DNA of 29,175 bases, taken from positions 1-29,175 of the forward strand of contig CAYJOD010000081.1 in the NCBI GenBank assembly GCA_964371655.1, in the 5' to 3' direction. Under the pieces are notes generated by a model, which was given only the letters and a program-made list of their open reading frames with translations, searched no databases and had not been told where the DNA came from. A program made the translations under genes and the position numbers. Origin of the DNA: CAZGSN01 sp964371655 (GTDB lineage: Bacteria; Desulfobacterota; Binatia; HRBIN30). This document shows positions 23,256-29,175 of the stretch, piece after piece. Within the stretch, counting starts at the first letter, position 1, and each line of letters starts with the position of its first letter.

Positions 23256-23400
23256 CCGGAACCGAACAGGAAGAAATGCAAGACAGGAAACCGAAAACCG
23301 GAGATGGAAGACCGGCAAACGGACCAGTTCTCCGTTTCCTGCTCTAGGTTTTCAATGACAACCTGTCTTCTCCGCATCTCGGCATCTCCGCGTCTCCGCG
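23256..23400 (+). repeat. Direct repeat flanking the fused ATPase/PglZ gene, left copy
   Basis: 23256-23329 aligns by hand to 27755-27828 with 64 of 74 positions identical and no gap (shared core AAACCGAAAACCGGAGATG). After it both copies have a pyrimidine-rich tail of 'TCTCCGCGTCTC' style. It ends 12 bp beyond the stop of the large gene. Confidence 0.75.
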
Positions 23401-23411
23401 TGAAATTCCCG

Positions 23412-26400
23412 TCAACGCGGATCGAGTCTCCAGACCGGGACGACGCGTTCCAATGTCGACCCGCCACCGTGCGTGTAGCCGCGCCCGTTGGCGGCGAGGC
23501 AGAAGCCGTGGTCGGCGAAGATCACCAGTGTGCGCTCCGGATCGAGCTTGGGAAGCAGCTGCCGCAGGGCTGCACTCAACTTGCTGGTGACCGCGCCGGC
23601 TAGAGTCGCAAACGCTTCGTGCTCGGCGTGCACGAGCGCGTCGACGACGTCGACCTTCACGAACGAATGATTGATGCCGGCGGCAACCAAGTCGGCGTAG
23701 CAGCCGTCGGTCGTGGTCGATCGCGACACGATCGCGAACTGCGGCGGGTGCTGGTGCCACTCAGCAAAGACCGCGGCGAGTAGCGACTGCGCCGTGCCGA
23801 GCAACGGTAAGCCGAGGCAATCGATCAGCAACCACTGCGCGCGCAGCTGCGTCTTCAAGAGCTCGGTGAGCGGCGGCAAGCTCTGCAGCGGAGTCTTGGC
23901 GACGGAATCCAAATGACGCAGCCAGCGCTCGCCGGCTAGCCGCCACAGCCGTTGGTGCACGTGGTACAGCCGCTCGCTGTGAGCCGCGAGGCGCTGCGGC
24001 GTGGTTTGCGCGCATGGATGCAGAAGGTCGGCAGCCGCAGCGACCGCCGCATCGATCGCGCCGGTGCTGTCGGGCACGGCGACATGCCCATCCAGTAGCC
24101 ACCCCAAGATGCAATCGACACCATCATCGTCGAGCCCGAGACTCCCCAGACGTTGCAGCGCCGTGCTGCCAATCCATTCCGCACGCAGCGCCTGCGTGAC
24201 GGCGGCGAGCTCGCGCCGCTGCAGACCGGCGGGAAGCGCTACGCCGTGCCGCACGCAGTGCTCGGCACACCACTCCAGCACCGGCGGCGGCACGACCGTC
24301 GCCGCGTTCCCAGTGAAACGTAGCCGCCTACCTTGAGCGCCGGCGAATTGCCGATCGAGGGCGGCAAGCAACTCGCCGCGCTCCCACACTCGCTGCTGCA
24401 GTAACTCCACGACGCCGCGCACCTCCATCTCCACGGTCAGCTCGACGCCGCTCATGTACTGATCGAAGCTCGCCAGGTCACGCACTTCCGGGATCTCGGC
24501 GCGCCCTTCCAGATACGAGAGGGTGCCGGCGTTCATCTCGATGCCGTCGCGCTGCCACGCGCGCAGACGCGCCTTGACGCTGTCCTGCTGGAAGAAGAGC
24601 CGCAGCTGCGACTCGATCACCGCCCGCAACGCGGTGAACCGTTCGAGCAGCGGCTTGATCGCGGCGCCGTCGTCGCCGAAGCCGCACGCGCACTGCGGCT
24701 GATAGTCGAGATCGACCAGGGCGCGGCAGCGGCGCGCGACGGCGTCGCGTCGGCAGGCTTCGAGCTCAAGCAGATTGTCGTCGAGATGCACGTGACGGCT
24801 GCGAGCCAGCAGCGGCGGCTGCCATTCCCAAATTGGATGCGCCGCCACCGCCTGCCACCACGACGCATGCCGCTCGCTGTAGGCCTGTTTGTAGGAGGAG
24901 TAGAGCTGCTCGACCTGATCAATCCAGCGTTCGAGAGCGTGGAAGTCGTCGAGCCCCGGAGCGCCGCCGGGCTCGGGTGTACCACTGTGCTGCACGAAGG
25001 CGACCACGGTTGGATGGCCGAGAAGATGCGTATAGCGCCGCGTCTCGGCGAGCAACCGCGGGACGCGTTGGATCATTTGCTCGCAGGTGCTGGCCTCCTG
25101 CAAAAACACCGTCGGCGATCCGATCTCGAACAGAAAATGTTCCAGCCCCTGCAAGGCGTGCTCGCCCTTGTCGAGCGCGTTCCACTGCCCGATATGGCGA
25201 CGCAGCCGCGCCGCCAGCACCCTGCCCTCCTCGCTCTCTTCCAGCTGCCGCGCCAGCCTTTCGAGCGGCTCCACTCGGGCGCGCCGCAGCTCGCCGAGCT
25301 GCACGGCGCAGCGGCGCTGGGTCAAGACACTCCACTGGCTCGGTCGCCGCAGCTGCAGGCCTTCACAAAGTCGATCGAGAACGTCGAGCTGATCGGCGCG
25401 CAAGCCGTGGCCGGGAATGACGCGGTCGTAATGCAGCGGGTTGGGGAGGGTCTCGAACGTATCGCGGTACGACGTGCGTCCCTTGACGATGTCGATCTCG
25501 CCTTGCAGCAGGAGAAACAGAAGCACCAGGTTGATTTGATCCTCGACCAATCCATAGATCGGCTGCGCCAAGTGCTCGTGCAGGGCGCGCGGAGACGGGC
25601 CGTGTTCCAGCAACGGCCTTAGCAGGGAGACCAGCTCGTGGCGGTCGAGGTTGGCAGGTGTGCTGTAGGCGGCACCCTTGCGTCGCAGCAACCCCATCGG
25701 CACCAGGTACCCTTCGCGAACCAGGCGCACATGGTCGTCGGCTTCCGCCGCACCGATGTCCTCGCTGGCGGCAAACCGCATGAAGCGCAGCCACGTTTCC
25801 TTCGGCAGTGGTCCGTGTGCCGGCGCGAAGCGCTCGAACGCCGGGTAGGTCCGCCGCAACACCAACAGGGCGATACTCTCGAGCCAACTACCAATCGTCG
25901 ACCTCGCCTCCAGGCGCGGCGCCGGCTCCTGCGTGCCGTCGGGTGTGATGAGTCGCGTCTCCTGCCAAGCGCTACGCAATGCCGGCGCGAACAAATCGGT
26001 GCGCGCGCTCAGTCGCTGCTGGATGCGTTTCGACATCTCGGCGTTGCCTGGTTGATCCTGCAAGCGCAGCAGAGCCGCGAGCTCGACAAGATCGACGCTG
26101 GCTGACATCGGCGCCGGCTGCAGCGTGTAGAGCCCGGCGGCTGGCGCCGCCTCCTCCCAGGGCAGACGCAAGCACAGCCCCAGCTCCGCGATCGGCGGCG
26201 GCATGCCGCCGCCCAGCCACACGGCGAAGCGGCGCTCGTGAAAATGCCAGAGGACGCGCCGGTGTTGCCAGGTGTCGCGCGGCAGCTCGAAGGGATTGAA
26301 GGACGCCTGCACCAGCAACGGCAGCAAAGTCTCGAACACCAAGGCGTCCTGCCCCTGCAAGCTGGCCATCTCGCGCGCCAGAATCTGCTCGAAGCCGGCG

Positions 26401-27698
26401 CCACCCTCATCGGCCAGATCGAGACAAAACCCGCCGTTGCGTTCGACGACGTAACGCCCGCGCGTCGCCAACGTCGACAGCACGCGTTCGAGGATCTGGC
26501 GGTTGCGCTGCGGCTCGACGCGCGCTGTATGGAGCAGCAGCCATACCGCCGCCTCCGCGGCGCTCAGACGCTCGCGCCGCGGCGACAAGTGCACGAGGAC
26601 GAGAAGCTTCAGGATCTTTCGCGCCAGCTCGCGCAACGCGGGGCTCTCGAAGAGATCGACGAGGTGCGTCTCGTACCAGGGGAAGAGACGCTGCGAGAGC
26701 GGCAGAAACTCGGGCTGCACTTCCAGCAGGTCGCGGAAATGATCGACGATGACATCCGGCGTGAGCAGCGCCCCGAAGGGCTCATCGAGGAACGGCGCGA
26801 TCGCGCGCGCCACGTCGCCGGCCAGACGCGTGACCGTGAAGTCGACGATTCCGCGCGCCTGCGAGAAGCGATCGCGAACCTCTTCCAGGAAACCGAGCGT
26901 TTGTGGATGCAGCGGGTAAACGGCTTGCAGCGCGTCGTAGTCCAACGCGGATTCCGGGTAGGTCTCCTTCAACTCCCGGCACAGCGCCGCCACGGCGGTT
27001 GCGTAGCCGGGAGTCTTCTGCAGGATGCTGTCGGCAATCAGGGCGCGGACATGCGCCGGCGTCAGCAGCAGACGCAGCGGGTAGCGGTCTTTGATCTTGC
27101 GATACAATCCGTACTCGATCTCGCCGGTGTGCTCGATCGCCTCCTGCATCGCCGCGATGATCCATAGCGGCCGGTCCTGCGCCCACTCGCCGAGGAACTG
27201 CAGGAAGCGGACATCCTCGTTGAAGGCGTGCGCATCGGACTTGGCGCGCAAGAACTCCGAGAGCTCGTCGATGATCAGGACGAGACCATGTGAGCACTTG
27301 GAGAGCATCTCGTCCCAAGCCGGGCGGCGATCACCGCTGCGCGTGTCGATGGCGCATGCGTTGGCGACGATATCCTCGAGGCGATTGGCCGCGCTGAAGT
27401 TGACCAGTGAGACCACCCGCACGGCGGGCGGGCTCGGCAGCAGTCCGCCGCTGCGTAGCTGCTGGGCGCAATAGGCAAGCAAATGCGACTTGCCCGAACC
27501 GTAATGGCCGATGAGGAAGATGCCGGCACCGCGACCACGCTGCAGGGTACGGCGCAGGATCTGCAGATGGCTCTGCACTTCCGGGGTGACGAGAAAGGTC
27601 TCGCTCAGCCAGGCCGAGCTCGGGGCGTCGAGATCCTGCAGCCGCACCACAGTAGGATGCGGTCGAACGCCAACGTAGTCGCGGATGGGCTGGGTCAT
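23412..27698 (-). CDS. Fusion of BrxC/PglY (DUF6079-like) P-loop ATPase and PglZ-type phosphatase domain
   Basis: 1428 residues from ATG 27698; no strong ribosome-binding site and no alternative start. The N-terminus ('IRDYVGVRPHPTVVRL', then 'ETFLVTPEV') and the P-loop 'GHYGSGKSH' (residues 64-72) have the form of BrxC/PglY/DUF6079 ATPases. Walker B is 'LVLIIDELSEFL' (Asp144-Glu145), followed by 'WIIAAMQE' as a sensor-1-like strand. The middle (~300-1250) is long and helical, with a small Cys cluster 'CACGFGDDG'. The last ~140 residues carry an alkaline-phosphatase-superfamily core as in PglZ: 'LLIDCLGLPLL' (Asp1293), 'STTTDG' (Thr1328 region), 'FADHGF' (Asp1396, His1397) and 'YTHGGGSTLERVVPV' (His1410). 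In Pgl/BREX phage defence, PglY/BrxC and PglZ are separate proteins; here they are one. No methyltransferase, BrxA/B/L or PglX is within the window. Cytosolic; likely defence-related by inference. Confidence 0.85.
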   Translation of the reverse strand: MTQPIRDYVGVRPHPTVVRLQDLDAPSSAWLSETFLVTPEVQSHLQILRRTLQRGRGAGIFLIGHYGSGKSHLLAYCAQQLRSGGLLPSPPAVRVVSLVNFSAANRLEDIVANACAIDTRSGDRRPAWDEMLSKCSHGLVLIIDELSEFLRAKSDAHAFNEDVRFLQFLGEWAQDRPLWIIAAMQEAIEHTGEIEYGLYRKIKDRYPLRLLLTPAHVRALIADSILQKTPGYATAVAALCRELKETYPESALDYDALQAVYPLHPQTLGFLEEVRDRFSQARGIVDFTVTRLAGDVARAIAPFLDEPFGALLTPDVIVDHFRDLLEVQPEFLPLSQRLFPWYETHLVDLFESPALRELARKILKLLVLVHLSPRRERLSAAEAAVWLLLHTARVEPQRNRQILERVLSTLATRGRYVVERNGGFCLDLADEGGAGFEQILAREMASLQGQDALVFETLLPLLVQASFNPFELPRDTWQHRRVLWHFHERRFAVWLGGGMPPPIAELGLCLRLPWEEAAPAAGLYTLQPAPMSASVDLVELAALLRLQDQPGNAEMSKRIQQRLSARTDLFAPALRSAWQETRLITPDGTQEPAPRLEARSTIGSWLESIALLVLRRTYPAFERFAPAHGPLPKETWLRFMRFAASEDIGAAEADDHVRLVREGYLVPMGLLRRKGAAYSTPANLDRHELVSLLRPLLEHGPSPRALHEHLAQPIYGLVEDQINLVLLFLLLQGEIDIVKGRTSYRDTFETLPNPLHYDRVIPGHGLRADQLDVLDRLCEGLQLRRPSQWSVLTQRRCAVQLGELRRARVEPLERLARQLEESEEGRVLAARLRRHIGQWNALDKGEHALQGLEHFLFEIGSPTVFLQEASTCEQMIQRVPRLLAETRRYTHLLGHPTVVAFVQHSGTPEPGGAPGLDDFHALERWIDQVEQLYSSYKQAYSERHASWWQAVAAHPIWEWQPPLLARSRHVHLDDNLLELEACRRDAVARRCRALVDLDYQPQCACGFGDDGAAIKPLLERFTALRAVIESQLRLFFQQDSVKARLRAWQRDGIEMNAGTLSYLEGRAEIPEVRDLASFDQYMSGVELTVEMEVRGVVELLQQRVWERGELLAALDRQFAGAQGRRLRFTGNAATVVPPPVLEWCAEHCVRHGVALPAGLQRRELAAVTQALRAEWIGSTALQRLGSLGLDDDGVDCILGWLLDGHVAVPDSTGAIDAAVAAAADLLHPCAQTTPQRLAAHSERLYHVHQRLWRLAGERWLRHLDSVAKTPLQSLPPLTELLKTQLRAQWLLIDCLGLPLLGTAQSLLAAVFAEWHQHPPQFAIVSRSTTTDGCYADLVAAGINHSFVKVDVVDALVHAEHEAFATLAGAVTSKLSAALRQLLPKLDPERTLVIFADHGFCLAANGRGYTHGGGSTLERVVPVWRLDPR

Positions 27699-27754
27699 GG
27701 GGTGTCGCCGTGTTGGGCGGCGGCGGTCAAGGCGATCCCCATAACGCGGCAGAG

Positions 27755-27900
27755 CCGGAACCGAACCGGAAGAAATGGAAAATAGAAAACCGAAAACCGG
27801 AGATGAAAAACCGGCACATTGACCAGTTTCCAGTTTCCGGTTTCCTGTTTCCGGTTTTCCATTTCCTTTCTCTGTTCTCTACGTCTCGTCGTCTCTGCAG
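27755..27900 (+). repeat. Direct repeat flanking the fused ATPase/PglZ gene, right copy, with internal inverted repeat
   Basis: Same orientation as 23256-23400. Within it, purine-rich 27771-27815 (AAATGG, AAAACCG, AAACCGG units) is mirrored by pyrimidine-rich 27828-27867 (CCAGTTTCCGG, GGTTTTCCATTTCC), which could fold into a long imperfect hairpin. It makes up most of the intergenic region between the two divergent genes, so promoters for both must overlap or flank it. Confidence 0.72.
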
Positions 27901-27946
27901 TGCAGTTCGCAACGTGATCGGCTAGGTGGACGCTACGTCTTGATAC

Positions 27947-28921
27947 ATGACTGAGCGCGCCATCATCAAGGTCTTGTGCCGCAACCTGAAACAGAGCCTG
28001 CAGCGCCGGCAGATCGAGGAGGCGCGGGCCTTGTTGCAGCAGCTGCAGAACCAAGACCGGTTCGCGGTTGAGACGCGCGGCTTCGAGGTCGAGCTGTTGA
28101 TGGCCGCGGACAACTGGGGGGCGGCGCGAACCTTGGTCGAGCAGCTGCTGCCGCTGTTTCCAGCGTCGGCTCGCATCCATTATCTAGCTGGACGTGTGTA
28201 CTACCACGACAAAGACTACCGGCGGGCGGGCGAGCACTTCACCGAGTCGGATCGCATCCACACCCATTGGCTGGCGCAGCGCTGGCTCGGCAAGGTGCTG
28301 ACCCAGCTTGGCGAGCATGTGCGCGCCGAGGCCGTGCTGGTGGATCTTGCCGCGAGCCACCCCACGGTGAAGATCGACCTCGCTTGGCTTTACGAACGGT
28401 CGAATCGAATCGAAGCCGCGCTCAAGTGCTTGCAGGAGTATCTCGTCGTCCGCCCGGACGACGGCTTCGCCCTCGATCAACAGCGGCGTCTACGGGCGCG
28501 CCTGCAGACGCCGGCGGCGCTGGTGGAGGAGATGGACGCCTTGCACGAGCTCGGGGAGCCGATGCCGGTGGCGTTGCTGCCGGTCTACGTGCAGGGTCTG
28601 TTGGAAACCAGCCGCGGCGCCGCGGCGCGAGAATTCGTTGCCGCGCACGTATCTACCTGGGACGAGCGCACGACGGCCTCGGTGGCCTGGGCGTGCCACC
28701 AGCGCCAGGCCTACGACGTCGCCTTACAGCTGTTCCTGCGCGCCTTGCCGGCGCACAGCCATGACTACAAGTATCTCGGCGCCTTGGAATCCGCCGCCCG
28801 TCACTGCCGGCGTGAGAGCGACGTCGTGCGTGCGTATCAACCCCTCGCCGCGCAACATCCACAACTCTTCGGCCGCCTCAAAGCGCTGCGCAAACGACTC
28901 GCCAACGATAGGCCACGTTGA
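27947..28921 (+). CDS. TPR-repeat protein
   Basis: 324 residues, no signal peptide or membrane segment, entirely helical. Tetratricopeptide-type pairs are recognisable: 'ARIHYLAGRVYYHDKDYRRAGEHF', 'WLAQRWLGKVLTQLGEHVRAEAVL', 'KIDLAWLYERSNRIEAALKCL' and later, weaker units to ~300. The C-terminus is basic. The start is ATG 27947 without a clear ribosome-binding site. It is divergent from the fused ATPase/PglZ gene, 248 bp apart, with the flanking repeat between. TPR proteins serve as scaffolds, so it could be a partner of the large ATPase, but nothing in the sequence proves the link. Confidence 0.85.
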   Translation: MTERAIIKVLCRNLKQSLQRRQIEEARALLQQLQNQDRFAVETRGFEVELLMAADNWGAARTLVEQLLPLFPASARIHYLAGRVYYHDKDYRRAGEHFTESDRIHTHWLAQRWLGKVLTQLGEHVRAEAVLVDLAASHPTVKIDLAWLYERSNRIEAALKCLQEYLVVRPDDGFALDQQRRLRARLQTPAALVEEMDALHELGEPMPVALLPVYVQGLLETSRGAAAREFVAAHVSTWDERTTASVAWACHQRQAYDVALQLFLRALPAHSHDYKYLGALESAARHCRRESDVVRAYQPLAAQHPQLFGRLKALRKRLANDRPR

Positions 28922-29175
28922 TCGCCGCCTGGATCTTGTGACCATGCCCTCCTTCTCGAACCAGCAACCGTAGCCGCCGTCGCCAGAGGGCAGTGGTCGG
29001 AGGAATGGCAAACACCTTCCCGCCACGCTCTTGGCGAGGTTGCCTCAAAACCCGCACCCAGCCCGGCCCCGCGGCCGAGCCGGCCGCGCTCCCGGCGATT
29101 TCCTGAAGCAACTCGCGGGTGGAACGCCATCGCTGGATAGGGGTAGGAGGAGCTTGCGCTCCCCCTCCCTCCGAA
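28922..29175. other. Terminal non-coding stretch with small hairpin
   Basis: No convincing gene in either strand; the reverse-strand ORFs are Arg-rich and unlike the neighbours. A stem GGAGGAGC-TTGC-GCTCCCCC lies at 29146-29165 with one mismatch. It lacks a T-run, so it may be a repeat rather than a terminator. Confidence 0.4.

Noticed and set aside
24786..27167. Long plus-strand ORFs (24786-25622 and 26238-27167)
   Set aside because: Antisense to the ATPase-PglZ gene, no start signals, composition explained by GC skew of codon positions.
23412..28921. Complete BREX or Pgl defence operon
   Set aside because: No methyltransferase (PglX), BrxA, BrxB, BrxL, PglW or helicase genes are present in the window; only the fused ATPase-PglZ and a TPR gene.
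28837..29130. Reverse ORF of 97 residues at the window end
   Set aside because: Arg/Gly/Ala-rich, overlaps alternatives in two other frames and has no ribosome-binding site; probably non-coding or an intergenic repeat.
1..29175. CRISPR array, tRNA or rRNA genes, IS transposase
   Set aside because: No regularly spaced repeats, no cloverleaf or rRNA-like sequence, and no transposase ORF was recognised on either strand.

Overview
The window is GC-rich, densely coding bacterial chromosome, probably from a metagenome-assembled genome because it contains a run of 100 Ns at 12796-12895. Nearly everything in the first 21.5 kb is exported. It holds multihaem c-type cytochromes with CxxCH and Geobacter-style CX4CH sites, NHL and WD40/PD40 beta-propellers, a beta-helix protein, a trypsin-fold protease with dockerin-like tails, and proteins with Pro/Thr linkers and Cys-rich repeats. 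This style fits a deltaproteobacterium-like lineage (Desulfobacterota or 'Candidatus Binatia' type). The placement is an inference from protein style; there is no rRNA or marker gene to confirm it.

Layout: 1-2055 is the end of a TPR-like/beta-helix protein. 2089-6653 is an imperfect tandem duplication of a two-gene unit (small secreted beta protein plus secreted propeller/Ig/dockerin-like protein); the second copy of the small gene is truncated. 6757-7230 (minus) is a lipoprotein. 7608-8978 is a secreted S1 protease. Two MITE-like inverted-repeat elements lie at 7351-7513 and 9027-9275. 9402-12015 (minus) is a two-gene operon of secreted multihaem cytochromes. 12387-20243 is a second tandem duplication, NHL protein plus giant multihaem cytochrome. 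In copy 1 the NHL gene is a deleted pseudogene and the start of the cytochrome lies in the N gap; in copy 2 both genes are intact, and the cytochrome is a compositional mosaic. 20373-21449 is a secreted Cys-repeat protein.

From 21.5 kb the content changes to accessory genes: a minus-strand pair of a minimal nucleotidyltransferase and a 66-residue partner (a possible toxin-antitoxin-like module), about 1.1 kb of gene debris (a DUF5678-like and a retropepsin-like relic), then a 1428-residue protein at 23412-27698. Its N-terminus looks like the BREX/Pgl ATPase (BrxC/PglY, DUF6079-like) and its C-terminus carries an apparently complete PglZ-type alkaline-phosphatase core. Related direct repeats bracket this gene and a TPR protein is transcribed divergently from it. 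This one-protein PglY-PglZ fusion, with no methyltransferase or other BREX gene nearby, is the best candidate here for an undescribed system.

Functionally, the cytochromes, NHL propeller and associated secreted proteins look like an extracellular or outer-surface electron-transfer locus. The right-hand part looks like a defence/accessory island. Both are inferences from domain content.
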